Made by a program: the position numbers and the translations under genes. The notes beneath the pieces were generated by a model. The model saw only the letters and a program-made list of their open reading frames with translations, ran no database searches and had not been told where the DNA came from. From Elusimicrobiota bacterium (GTDB lineage: Bacteria > Elusimicrobiota > Elusimicrobia > Elusimicrobiales > UBA9959), in the NCBI GenBank assembly GCA_003450815.1, contig DMES01000002.1:14769-78768 (forward strand): a stretch of 64,000 nt of DNA, read 5' to 3'. Positions 26,437 to 35,296 of this stretch are shown in pieces. Position 1 is the stretch's first letter. The number at the start of each line of letters is the position of its first letter.

Positions 26437-26570
26437 TGTAGTCGCAGAGCTTGCTCTGCCCAAAAAATCCAGCGGTAGGGATCTGCCGTGCTATTTGGCG
26501 GATACTCTGCCGGACAAGTCTATCTATGCGTTCCGAACGCAAATTAGGCAAAGCAAGCTTTGCGACTACA
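26437..26570. repeat. REPIN-like element: two GTAG-footed palindromes in inverted orientation
   Basis: The left end is TGTAGTCGCAGAGC followed by TTGCTCTGCC. The right end is the reverse complement of TGTAGTCGCAAAGC plus TTGCTTTGCC. Each end is itself a hairpin preceded by GTAG, the tetranucleotide typical of REP sequences mobilised by REP-associated tyrosine transposases. The 86-base interior has a small perfect hairpin (GCGTT-CCG-AACGC). The rest of the 304-base gap (26393-26696) shows nothing else recognisable. Confidence 0.75.
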
Positions 26571-26696
26571 TACAACTGGAAAACTGAATAAGCATTATGT
26601 CGCGTAATTAGTTTGTTGCGATACTAGCTCTGAAGCGCTGAAGTTCTGGAAGATTAAATCGAGCTATGCGTTCCTTTAAATTCACTTGAGCGACTA

Positions 26697-28550
26697 ATGA
26701 AAAACACCACCTTGTCCGGCGGGCTTTTAAGTTTACTGGTGCGCCTCTGGCGCCACCTGACCCGGCGCCGTCAGCGTCAGTTCGTGCTGTTATTGGGCCT
26801 TATGCTGGTCAGCGCGGTGGCGGAAGTTGTCAGCCTGGGCGCAGTGGTGCCGTTTCTGGCCATCCTCACCTCTCCGGAGCGGGTGTTCGCCTATCCTGTT
26901 GTGGCTAAGCTGGCGCTTACCTTTGGCATTACCTCCGCCTCGCAATTGCTGCTGCCCGTAACATTCGCGTTTGCCGCCGCCGCAGTAATAACCGGGGCTA
27001 TCCGAATGTTTCTGTTGTGGGTCAGTACCCGGCTTACTTCTGCCAGCGGTTCAGAACTAAGCAGCGAGGTGTACCGCCGCACCCTCTATCAGCCTTATAG
27101 GGCGCATGTGGCCCGCAACAGCAGCGAAATTATCAGCGGCATCATTAACAAAGTAAACGGCGTGGTGTTCGGGGTTATGCTGCCATTGTTGATGCTGGTT
27201 AGTTCAACCATATTACTGGTGTCTATCCTGCTCGCTTTGATAGCCATTAATCCTTTGGCTGCTTTGGTGGCCACTGTCGGCTTCGGCGCAAGTTACGGCG
27301 TAATCACCTGGAGATACCGCCGACGCCTGTATATAAATGGCCAGCGCATAGGTCATGAGCAAACCCAGGTGCTAAAAGCGCTACAGGAGGGGCTTGGCGG
27401 CATCCGTGATATTATTTTGGACGGCGCGCAGCCTATATATTGCGACATATACCGGCAGGCAGACTTGCCGTTCCGGCAGTCGGCGGGGGACAACTCGTTC
27501 ATAGGCCAAAGCCCCCGTTACACTATGGAAGCCATAGGGATGGTTCTGATAGTTTCTTTAGCATATGGCCTCAGCCGTCAGGCGGGGGGGATAGCCACAG
27601 CCATGCCGGTGCTGGGCGCTCTGGCGCTCGGCGCGCAGCGCCTGTTGCCTGCCCTACATCAGATATACAGCGCCTGGACAAGCATTGCCGGCAACCAGGC
27701 ACAATTGACGGATACCATAGAAATGCTGGAACAACCGCTGCCTCTTGAGTTACAGCAGCCCGAACCGGAGCCGCTAGTCTTCAATGAGGCCATCCGCTTT
27801 GAAAGCGTTGGTTTCCGCTATAGCAAAGACGGTTCCTCGGTGCTGGACGGACTCACTTTTACCATTCCCAAAGGCGCCCGTGTCGGTTTTGTCGGGAGCA
27901 CCGGCAGCGGCAAGAGCACCACCCTTGACTTGCTGATGGGTTTGCTGACGCCCGATAGCGGTAAAATTCTGGTGGATGGCATACCCATCGCCGGTACCCG
28001 CAGGCGGGCTTGGCAGCGGGCTATCGCGCATGTTCCGCAAAGCATCTACCTTGCAGATACCACACTGGCGGAGAACATAGCTTTCGGCGTGCCGCGGGCC
28101 GACATAAATATGGAGCTGGCGCGGCAGGCGGCCCGGCAGGCACGGATAGCTGATTTCATAGAAAGCAGGCCTGGTGGTTACAACGCCTATGTGGGGGAGC
28201 GGGGCATCCGTCTTTCAGGGGGAGAACGGCAGCGCATTGGCATTGCCAGGGCGCTCTACAAACAGGCCTGCGTGCTGGTGTTTGACGAGGCTACCAGCGC
28301 CCTGGATAGCGCTACCGAGCGGGCAGTGATGGACGCCATAGAAGGAGTCAACCGGGATGTTACCATTCTGCTGATCGCGCACAGACTTACCACCCTGCGG
28401 CGCTGCGACACTATTTTTGAACTGGAACACGGCCGCGTGGCGGCGCAAGGCTCATACGAGCAATTGCTTGAATCAAGTCCGGCTTTCCGGCAGGCGGCTC
28501 AGGGGCCGCAGAGCCCGGAGCGGGGAGATAAACCCGAAGATCTTAACTAA
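26697..28550 (+). CDS. ABC exporter, fused membrane and ATPase domains (PglK/MsbA-like flippase)
   Basis: The 617-residue protein has about six membrane segments in the first ~340 residues. Its ATPase domain has Walker A GSTGSGKST near 400, the Q-loop in VPQSIY, signature LSGGERQRIG near 502 and Walker B VLVFDEATSALD near 523. PglK-type proteins flip lipid-linked oligosaccharides, which fits this locus, though other lipid substrates are possible. The start lacks a clear Shine-Dalgarno site. Its base composition looks somewhat more GC-rich than the flanks, so separate acquisition is possible. Confidence 0.85.
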   Translation: MKNTTLSGGLLSLLVRLWRHLTRRRQRQFVLLLGLMLVSAVAEVVSLGAVVPFLAILTSPERVFAYPVVAKLALTFGITSASQLLLPVTFAFAAAAVITGAIRMFLLWVSTRLTSASGSELSSEVYRRTLYQPYRAHVARNSSEIISGIINKVNGVVFGVMLPLLMLVSSTILLVSILLALIAINPLAALVATVGFGASYGVITWRYRRRLYINGQRIGHEQTQVLKALQEGLGGIRDIILDGAQPIYCDIYRQADLPFRQSAGDNSFIGQSPRYTMEAIGMVLIVSLAYGLSRQAGGIATAMPVLGALALGAQRLLPALHQIYSAWTSIAGNQAQLTDTIEMLEQPLPLELQQPEPEPLVFNEAIRFESVGFRYSKDGSSVLDGLTFTIPKGARVGFVGSTGSGKSTTLDLLMGLLTPDSGKILVDGIPIAGTRRRAWQRAIAHVPQSIYLADTTLAENIAFGVPRADINMELARQAARQARIADFIESRPGGYNAYVGERGIRLSGGERQRIGIARALYKQACVLVFDEATSALDSATERAVMDAIEGVNRDVTILLIAHRLTTLRRCDTIFELEHGRVAAQGSYEQLLESSPAFRQAAQGPQSPERGDKPEDLN

Positions 28551-28639
28551 GTTTTTTTTGGAAGGCTGAAACAGAAAATATATCAAAAGCAATAATTATC
28601 TTTCATCCCTCCGGCTGTAGAACCCAGGCAAAATGCAGG

Positions 28640-28706
28640 TATGCATAAAATTTAACCTATAAGTGAAAAAATATGCATAAAAAGTTGATTACAGGTTAAA
28701 TTTTAT
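28640..28706. promoter_or_regulatory. Inverted and direct repeats upstream of the DUF4143 ATPase gene
   Basis: A perfect 14-bp inverted repeat, ATAAAATTTAACCT (28645-28658) and AGGTTAAATTTTAT (28693-28706), brackets a direct repeat of TATGCATAAA (28640-28649 and 28672-28681). It ends 12 bases before the ATG. This looks like an operator or element boundary and is unlike the other gaps in the window. Confidence 0.5.
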
Positions 28707-28718
28707 ATAGAATTGAAT

Positions 28719-29897
28719 ATGTTCAAAAAGCGCTATCTTACCAGCCACATAGCCGCCGACCTGGCGGAAAAGATGGTTTTTATCGGCGGTCCCCGCCAGG
28801 TGGGTAAAACCACTCTTTCAACCGGCCTTCTTAAAGAATATTTTTCAGATATCGCCTATTTTCTTTGGGATAACAGACAAGACCGTAAAAATATGCTGGC
28901 ATCAAATTGGCCCGGCTCCGCTCAGGTATTGGTGTTGGACGAACTGCATAAAATGAAGGGCTGGAAAGGCTACGTTAAAGGGGAGTACGACAAACTTAAA
29001 GACAGGTATAAATTTTTGGTAACCGGCAGCGCCCGGCTGGATATATTCCGCAAGGGCGGGGATTCCCTGCAGGGCCGCTATCATTATTACAGGCTTCATC
29101 CTTTTACGCTGGCGGAAATGCTTCATGTGGATAATTCCGGCATTACGCCGTTTTCCGAGCTGGAAATTAAGCCGCACACCGCTATTTCCGAACTGGCCGC
29201 GCTTGAAAAATTCGGTGGCTTCCCTGAGACGCTTTCAAAGCAGAGCGAAACCTCACTGCGGCGCTGGCACAACGAGCGCGTTGAACGGGTTTTTCGTGAA
29301 GATATACGCGATGTGGAATTTGTGAGGGATATAAGTTCCATGAAGCTTTTGGGCGACATCCTGCCGGAAAGGGTGGGCGGGCTACTTTCAATAAATTCCC
29401 TGCGGGAAGATCTTAACGCCAGTCACGGCGCCGTGGCGCGCTGGGTGGAACTGCTTGAAACTTTTTATTACATTTTTAGAATTTATCCGTATGCCACCTC
29501 AAAGTATAAGTCAATGAAAAAAGAGCCCAAGGTTTACCTATGGGACTGGTCCGAAGCAGGCGATCCCGCCAAACGATTTGAAAATATGGTGGCTTCGCAC
29601 CTGCTTAAGCTGGCGCACTTCCTGCGAGACAGGCATGGGTATAAAGCTGAACTTAATTTCCTGCGCGATCTGGACCGCAAGCGGGAAGTGGACTTTATTG
29701 TTTCTGTGGATAACAAACCATGGTTTAGCGTTGAGGCCAAATTGAGTGATGAGTCTGTCTCCCCGAATCTGGTTTACTTTAAAGAAAAACTGGCTATCCC
29801 GTTCAGCTATCAGGTTGTAGGCAAAAAAGGCGTTGATAGTCTAAAAGGCGGAATCCGCACTATTTCAGCGGACCGTTTTTTTGCGGCGTTGGTATAA
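28719..29897 (+). CDS. AAA-type ATPase with DUF4143 C-terminal domain
   Basis: The 392-residue protein has Walker A GGPRQVGKTTL near residues 23-33 and Walker B VLVLDELHKM near 70-79. It also has VTGSARLD, and a C-terminal DUF4143 region with a nuclease-like EVDFIV...VEAK pattern. These ATPases are common in genomes of host-associated and uncultivated bacteria and have no settled role. The start at 28719 (MFKKRYL) is chosen over TTG at 28713. It has its own palindromic upstream region, so it is likely a passenger gene in the sugar locus. Confidence 0.87.
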   Translation: MFKKRYLTSHIAADLAEKMVFIGGPRQVGKTTLSTGLLKEYFSDIAYFLWDNRQDRKNMLASNWPGSAQVLVLDELHKMKGWKGYVKGEYDKLKDRYKFLVTGSARLDIFRKGGDSLQGRYHYYRLHPFTLAEMLHVDNSGITPFSELEIKPHTAISELAALEKFGGFPETLSKQSETSLRRWHNERVERVFREDIRDVEFVRDISSMKLLGDILPERVGGLLSINSLREDLNASHGAVARWVELLETFYYIFRIYPYATSKYKSMKKEPKVYLWDWSEAGDPAKRFENMVASHLLKLAHFLRDRHGYKAELNFLRDLDRKREVDFIVSVDNKPWFSVEAKLSDESVSPNLVYFKEKLAIPFSYQVVGKKGVDSLKGGIRTISADRFFAALV

Positions 29898-29906
29898 GGC
29901 TGAAGG

Positions 29907-31595
29907 ATGAGGCAAAACACACATCAAAAGAAGGAATCGTCTTCAACCACCACTGATTCTGTTTGCGGAATTCAGGCCAAAGGGCTGGTCAGTGTGGGTT
30001 TGCCCGCGTATAACAGGCCGGGACCCTTAAGACGGATGCTTGAAATTATCACCTCCCAGACATACCGCAATCTTGAGATAATAGTGTCGGATAACGCGTC
30101 TTCCGACAGTGGAGTGAAAGAAGTAGTGGAAGAGTTCCTTCTTTGTGACCCGAGAATTAAATATTACCGGCAGGAGCGGAACATCGGGCTGCTTCCCAAC
30201 GCCGAATTCGTGCTTAAAAAATCTACTGGCGAATATTTTACCTGGGTTTCTGATGACGATTGGCGCTCCCCGGAGTTTATAGAACTTCTTGTAGCGGAGC
30301 TGGAGAAAGATAAGGCGATAAACCTGGCTTTCTGCGACTATCACGAAGTGCGCGAGGACGGCAGCCGGGCTACGGAATACCCGCCGACGCACCTGAAAGT
30401 TTTCAAGCCTTTTCAAAGCCGATGCAGGCTTCTCAGAACGCTGTCATATTATTTGCAGGACGCGTTTCGCGGCAAGTGCAACCTTTTTTATTCGGTGTTC
30501 AGGAAGGCTGCGCTTGACACGCTTGACTTCAGGGAAATAAGCGGCAGCTATCTTAACATAAATACGGATAGCCTTCTGGTATTCAATATGCTGCAGAAGG
30601 GGCCGGCCGCCATAGTTTCCGAGGCCATGTGCACTCTTACCTGCGGGAATCAAAAACATTACGCGGGGGAGTTCGGCGGCCAGTGGGTAAGCGGCCGGAG
30701 TTTTTTTTGCAAATTCCGCGCGCTTTGGGCTGAGCATAGGCGGGACGCGGTTCTTTTTATAAAGAACGCGGAGTCGTTTACCGAAAAAATATTTATCGGG
30801 TCTGCTTTTCTGCCCAGGTTCGCGCTGTTCTTCTCCGCGGCGGCGGCTAGGAAAATATATAAGACGGCGGGTAAGGGCATCCCCGAAAGCGCGCAGGTTG
30901 AAGTTTCTGACCCGAAGGGATTGCAGCTTCCAAATGTCACGCTGGTGGCTATGGCAACCCGTAATGTGGAGGAAACAGTATGCGCCCTTGAGTATAGCTG
31001 CCGCGGAGTTAAATTCGGAAGTGTGAAACTGCTGTCGCATTATACTCCGCCCGGCCTCTGCAGGAATCCTGAAATAGAGTTTCTGCGCATAGAAAAGGCT
31101 AAAGATATAGATGAGTGGTCTTACAATATAATTTACGGCCTTAATGTCCACATAAAAACGGATTTCGCGCTTTTGGTCCATGCCGACGGGTTTGTTGTTA
31201 ACCCCGCTTCTTGGCGGAAAGAGTTTATGGATTATGATTATATAGGCGCCCCCTGGCCTCTGCCCACCGACGATTTTTCTTACCGCGATGTCAACGGAAA
31301 TATTGTAAGAGTGGGCAACAGCGTTTCCCTGCGCAGCAAGCGCCTGCTGGAGCTGCCGGTGAAGCTGAACCTGCCCTGGGAGCCTTACCACGGTTTCTAT
31401 AACGAAGACGGCTTTATCTGCGTTAAGAACAGGCATATCTACGAAGCCAACGGCATCAAGTTCGCGCCTCTTGAGGTGGCCAGATATTTTTCTCACGAGG
31501 CCATGATCCCTGAAGTCAAAGGGATAAAGCCTTTTGCTTTCCATAAATGGGCCGGCTCTAACAGTTGCTACCCAAGGTTTAAAGCCATATGCTGA
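29907..31595 (+). CDS. GT2 glycosyltransferase fused to a DUF5672 domain
   Basis: The protein has 562 residues. The N-terminal ~300 residues are a GT2 domain (VSVGLPAYNRPGPLRRML, VSDNASSDSG, WVSDDDW). The C-terminal ~200 residues match DUF5672-type proteins (HADGFVVNPASW, IGAPWP, and a late HKWAGSNSC). DUF5672 proteins are thought to be glycosyltransferases, so this may transfer two sugars in sequence. It overlaps the next gene by 7 bases. Confidence 0.82.
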   Translation: MRQNTHQKKESSSTTTDSVCGIQAKGLVSVGLPAYNRPGPLRRMLEIITSQTYRNLEIIVSDNASSDSGVKEVVEEFLLCDPRIKYYRQERNIGLLPNAEFVLKKSTGEYFTWVSDDDWRSPEFIELLVAELEKDKAINLAFCDYHEVREDGSRATEYPPTHLKVFKPFQSRCRLLRTLSYYLQDAFRGKCNLFYSVFRKAALDTLDFREISGSYLNINTDSLLVFNMLQKGPAAIVSEAMCTLTCGNQKHYAGEFGGQWVSGRSFFCKFRALWAEHRRDAVLFIKNAESFTEKIFIGSAFLPRFALFFSAAAARKIYKTAGKGIPESAQVEVSDPKGLQLPNVTLVAMATRNVEETVCALEYSCRGVKFGSVKLLSHYTPPGLCRNPEIEFLRIEKAKDIDEWSYNIIYGLNVHIKTDFALLVHADGFVVNPASWRKEFMDYDYIGAPWPLPTDDFSYRDVNGNIVRVGNSVSLRSKRLLELPVKLNLPWEPYHGFYNEDGFICVKNRHIYEANGIKFAPLEVARYFSHEAMIPEVKGIKPFAFHKWAGSNSCYPRFKAIC

Positions 31596-32581
31596 CCACG
31601 GAACTATATAACGGGCAGGGGCTTGGCAATCAATTGTGGAGTTATGTCGTAACAAGAGCGCTAGCCCTGGACAGGGGTCTTGATTTCGGGATAATGCGCC
31701 GGGAGAAGTTTAAAGGCGGGGATTTTATGGGGCTGGATTTCGGAAAGCGCGTGGAAGGAGGCTCCGGGCCTGAGGGCGGTCCGCCGTCTTCGCTGCCGCG
31801 CGGGATTATTAATTACTATGTTGAAAAAGACATCTGGCATCCAGAGCACCATTGCGATATACGGGATTATGACCCGGGTTTGCCTGCTGTCCCTGATAAC
31901 ACAAAAATAGAGGGTCTTTTTCAGTCGGAAAAATACATAGCGCACAGGAAAAATGAGATCAGGGAATGGCTGCGGGTTAAGCCGGCTTTTGACTGCCGTG
32001 ATTTCTCCGCCGAAAATATATGCATCCTGAATGTGAGGGGCGGGGAATATAAAGGCAATCCGGACCTGATACTGCCAAGAAAATACTGGACTGACGCCGT
32101 TGCCAATATGCTCCTGGTCAACTCCAGACTTAAATTTGTGGTGATAACCGACGACGTGAAATATGCGGGTAACCTGCTGCCGGAATACAAGGCTTTCCAC
32201 TTTGACATAGGCAAGGATTACTGCATTGTAAAGAATGCCAGATATCTTATACTTGCCAATTCAAGTTTTTCTTTTTTTCCGGCCTGGACCAGTGAGGCTG
32301 TAAAATATGTAATAGCCCCCAAGTACTGGGCGCGGCATAATGTTTCTGATGGGTTCTGGGCCTGTGCGTTCAATCTTTACCGGGACTGGCTATGGCAGGA
32401 CCGCGACGGGAAACTGTTCACCTTTGAAGAATGTGAAAGCGAATATGCCGACTATAAGGTAGAAAACGGACTTGAGAAATTCGGCGACAAACCCCCTTCG
32501 CCGCGGCGGTCTTTACTTGAAAAATATGCCAGGGGAATTTTAGATGCCGCCTCAAAAGCCAAGCATCGTCTTCTGGATTGA
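31589..32581 (+). CDS. GT11-like glycosyltransferase (alpha-1,2-fucosyltransferase family), divergent
   Basis: The 330-residue protein starts LYNGQGLGNQLWSYVVTRAL, matching the GGLGNQLFQYA start of GT11. ILNVRGGEYKG occupies the place of the HxRRGD donor motif, and ILANSSFSFFPAW near 230 matches the C-terminal motif. The middle is unlike standard GT11 enzymes. Fucose is the likely donor sugar since GDP-fucose genes are present, but this is inference. Confidence 0.75.
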   Translation: MLTTELYNGQGLGNQLWSYVVTRALALDRGLDFGIMRREKFKGGDFMGLDFGKRVEGGSGPEGGPPSSLPRGIINYYVEKDIWHPEHHCDIRDYDPGLPAVPDNTKIEGLFQSEKYIAHRKNEIREWLRVKPAFDCRDFSAENICILNVRGGEYKGNPDLILPRKYWTDAVANMLLVNSRLKFVVITDDVKYAGNLLPEYKAFHFDIGKDYCIVKNARYLILANSSFSFFPAWTSEAVKYVIAPKYWARHNVSDGFWACAFNLYRDWLWQDRDGKLFTFEECESEYADYKVENGLEKFGDKPPSPRRSLLEKYARGILDAASKAKHRLLD

Positions 32582-32598
32582 ATTGATGGGTTTATAAG

Positions 32599-32629
32599 TT
32601 GGCAGACTGGTAAAGTAAAAGAATATAAT
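32599..32629 (+). promoter_or_regulatory. Candidate promoter upstream of the DUF3431-like gene
   Basis: TTGGCA (32599-32604) and TATAAT (32624-32629) are 19 bases apart, one or two more than ideal. A REP pair lies between this promoter and the gene start at 32759. Confidence 0.4.
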
Positions 32630-32671
32630 CCCTTGTTGTTAGTGCGCGTGACAGAATAATATGGACAATGC

Positions 32672-32725
32672 TGTAGTTGCAGAGTTTACTCTGCCCAAAA
32701 AGGCAAAGCAAGCTTTGCCGCTACA
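32672..32725. repeat. Compact REP pair (REPIN-like)
   Basis: The left end is TGTAGTTGCAGAGT plus TTACTCTGCC. The right end is GGCAAAGCAAGCTTTGCC plus GCTACA, in inverted orientation with only 6 bases between. It belongs to the same family as 26437-26570. Confidence 0.75.
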
Positions 32726-32758
32726 AGGCTATGTCAGTGCCTATCTGCCGAAGGTGTT

Positions 32759-33580
32759 ATGACCGAACTTAAAAAAACCGATACTTTTTTTATAATATCC
32801 AACTTTAATACTGATCCCGGGCTGTATCTGGAGTATTGCGAGAATTATCACATATATGACCAGTCCACGGATCCGGCCATAAGGGAGACGCTTAAGGAAA
32901 AATACGCCAAAATATCCTTTGTGCAAAATACGGGGCATAATATTTCCGACTATTTCCAATTTTTTATTGATAACTATGAGAATCTGCCCTGCTGGATGAT
33001 GCTTGCCAAGGGCAATATGATAGGGCGGCATGTATCGCAGAATTATTTTGAGAAGGTGTACGCCAACAAGCATTATACCTTCCTCTATGACGACCGGAGC
33101 AATAAAGACAAGCCCGGAGTGGCCTATCAGTTGTATGACGGCGCTTTTCTGGAAATCAATAACTCCTGGTATGTGCCTTTCCGGACCCATAGGTATTTTT
33201 CGGATTATAACGACCTTCTGCGTTTCGTCTTTAAGGACCCGATAGTGCCGCAATGGGTACTGTTCAGCCCGGGGGGATGTTATATTGTGTCCGCGGAGCA
33301 GGTGCGGAAATACCCCAGGGCTTTTTATGAAAATCTTCTGTGCCTGCTGAACTATATATACTTTCCCTCCGAAGCGCATCAGGTTGAGCGTATGCTGAAT
33401 ATAATCTTTGGCGCCAATTATGAAATAAATCCGTATATGAGCGACGTTTCCGCTTTCCGCATAAAGCTGGAGGAGCAGGCGAAGCTTAATACGAAAGCTG
33501 TCCAGGGCGGGGCGGCCTCTCTTAAGCGGCGTCTAAAAAACAGGTTTAACGATTTGTTGCACAGATTGATGTTCAGGTAA
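32759..33580 (+). CDS. DUF3431-like putative glycosyltransferase
   Basis: The 273-residue protein has NTGHNISDYFQFFIDNY, WMMLAKGNMIGRH and FSPGGCYIVSAEQV followed by a RAFYENLL segment. This arrangement resembles DUF3431 proteins found in glycan loci. No signal peptide or membrane segment is seen. GAAGGTG lies just before the ATG. The catalytic role is not established. Confidence 0.55.
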   Translation: MTELKKTDTFFIISNFNTDPGLYLEYCENYHIYDQSTDPAIRETLKEKYAKISFVQNTGHNISDYFQFFIDNYENLPCWMMLAKGNMIGRHVSQNYFEKVYANKHYTFLYDDRSNKDKPGVAYQLYDGAFLEINNSWYVPFRTHRYFSDYNDLLRFVFKDPIVPQWVLFSPGGCYIVSAEQVRKYPRAFYENLLCLLNYIYFPSEAHQVERMLNIIFGANYEINPYMSDVSAFRIKLEEQAKLNTKAVQGGAASLKRRLKNRFNDLLHRLMFR

Positions 33581-33593
33581 TCTTCGGTATAAT
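33566..33593 (+). promoter_or_regulatory. Candidate promoter before the frameshifted methyltransferase gene
   Basis: TTGATG (33566-33571) and TATAAT (33588-33593) are 16 bases apart. A GAGG site and the ATG at 33610 follow closely, so the leader would be only about 10 bases. Confidence 0.5.
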
Positions 33594-33609
33594 CAAGCGA
33601 GGTTAAAAA

Positions 33610-34343
33610 ATGGACGAGTCAAAAATAAATGGCGGTGGCGAAGATTTAATGAATATTCTTTCCGACCTGAACCTGAACATCTCAATGAACCCGCGGGGAA
33701 CCGACAAAGGGGATTCCAAGACCTATGTGCGCGGTTTTTATGAATGGGAATTCGGGTTCAGGCGCGTGGCTAAAAACAGGCTTCTGGAGATAGGGGTAAG
33801 AAGCGGCGCCTCTATGGCCTTATGGGCCAATTTCTTTAAAGACGCGGAAATAATAGGTGTGGATATTGAGCCTGTGGGCACTCCGGAGGGGCCACTGAAG
33901 GAATATCTGGCTTATCCCTCCATTAAATTTTACTGCAATGACGCTTATTCCGAAGATTTTGCTTTTTTATTGCCCGGTAACTTCACTATTCTGATAGATG
34001 ACGGGCCGCATACCCTAGCCAGCCAGAAGCTGTTTTTAGAGCTATACCTGCCAAGGCTGGACAAGGACGGGGTTTTGATAATAGAAGATGTGCAGCGCGC
34101 GTACAGAGATTCCTTCCAACTGATGATGATGCTCCCGGGAACGAGTTTGTTTTTGAAACCTACGATTTCCGCTCCCGGAGCAGGACAGGGGACGATTTCC
34201 TCTTTGTAGTCCGTCATAATAAATCCGGCAAAAGCCAGACCGTGCGGAAGGCGTATTTAACGGCAAGATGTCTGTTAAGCTGGCTTCTGGTCCCGTTGCG
34301 CCGGGTCAAAACCTTTATATTGTGTAGAAGGAAAAGGAAATGA
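33610..34343 (+). pseudogene. Class I SAM methyltransferase (cephalosporin-hydroxylase-like), frameshifted
   Basis: The first frame encodes a typical start: NPRGTDKG, LLEIGVRSGASM (SAM motif, near 60), GVDIEP and LIDDGPH followed by IIEDVQ. After about base 34095 the family pattern continues in the -1 frame (FVFETYDF, then a GDDFLFVVRH segment) to a TGA at 34341-34343. That TGA overlaps the next start codon as ATGA, the coupling used throughout this locus. The nominal frame instead ends at 34209 with unrelated residues. A frameshift mutation or assembly error is likely. No obvious slippery heptamer is seen. Confidence 0.75.
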
Positions 34344-35296
34344 AAATATACGACGCGTTCCTATTCTTTAACGAGTTGGATTTATTGGAAATCAGGCTTA
34401 ACCTGATGAACGACATCGTAGATCATTTCGTGATTTCGGAGTCGGACCTGACTTTTTCTGGCAAACCCAAGCCGCTGTATTACGCCGAGAACAAGGAGCG
34501 TTTCAAACCGTTTGAAAGCAAAATAATACACCAGGTTATCAGGGACAACCCCGCAGATTTTACCGCGTTAAAGCGCTTTAACCCGCCAGAAAACAAGGAT
34601 GAGTCCTGTCTTAATATGATTTACGGGTTTATAGATGTGGCCGATAACTTCCCTAAGGAAGTGCTCCATTGGGGGCGCGACTTTTTTCAGCGGGAGTCCT
34701 TGCACCGGGCGCTTGTTAGTTGTGCCGATGATGATATAGTGATGTTTTCCGATGTGGATGAAGTCCCTAATCCCGACGCTGTGAAGCAAACTTTAGCCTT
34801 GTTCCCCTCAGATAAAATATACACGCTGAGGCAGAAGGAATTCGACTATTACCTCAACATGTACAAGGAGGACAATTGGATGGGGCCCAGGATCGCGCTC
34901 TATTCAAGCCTCAAAGCCCTTTCCCTGAACAAGATACGCGCCATACGCGAGGGCGGGCGAACCCTTGTGGACAGCCCGGACGTATATAACGGCGGTTGGC
35001 ATTTTACAAGCCTGGGTGGCACTGAAAAAATTATTCAGAAGATAGAGTCATGGGGCCACCAGGAATTTAATACCGACAGGATAAAGAAAAAGGTCCAGTC
35101 CCGTGTCGAGTCCGGCAGGGACATCTTTAACCGCAAGGGGAGTAAAACGCTTAAGCGTATAGAAGTGGACGAGAAGAATTTTCCCAAATGGCTTGTTGAG
35201 AACCAGGGAAAATATGCGCATCTTATAAATAGTGCGCCTTTGGACTCCTGCAAAGGTTCATTCTTATCGGAACTGCTTAAGAAAATGTTTAGATGA
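34340..35296 (+). CDS. GT17-family glycosyltransferase (MGAT3-like N-acetylglucosaminyltransferase fold)
   Basis: The 318-residue protein begins MKIYDAFLFFNELDLLEIRL, then HFVISESDLTFSGKPKPLYY, the GT17 signature. It has FSDVDEVPNPDA (DxD-type) near residue 135 and GGWHFTSLGG near 220. In animals this family adds bisecting GlcNAc. Bacterial members sit in capsule and O-antigen loci and their acceptors are unknown. It is coupled by ATGA to both the frameshifted gene upstream and the GT11 gene downstream. Confidence 0.88.
   Translation: MKIYDAFLFFNELDLLEIRLNLMNDIVDHFVISESDLTFSGKPKPLYYAENKERFKPFESKIIHQVIRDNPADFTALKRFNPPENKDESCLNMIYGFIDVADNFPKEVLHWGRDFFQRESLHRALVSCADDDIVMFSDVDEVPNPDAVKQTLALFPSDKIYTLRQKEFDYYLNMYKEDNWMGPRIALYSSLKALSLNKIRAIREGGRTLVDSPDVYNGGWHFTSLGGTEKIIQKIESWGHQEFNTDRIKKKVQSRVESGRDIFNRKGSKTLKRIEVDEKNFPKWLVENQGKYAHLINSAPLDSCKGSFLSELLKKMFR

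Noticed and set aside
30444..31655. Long open frame of 403 codons on the minus strand
   Set aside because: It lies antisense to the clear GT2-DUF5672 gene, has no recognisable domain and no ribosome site, and arises from codon bias of the plus-strand gene.
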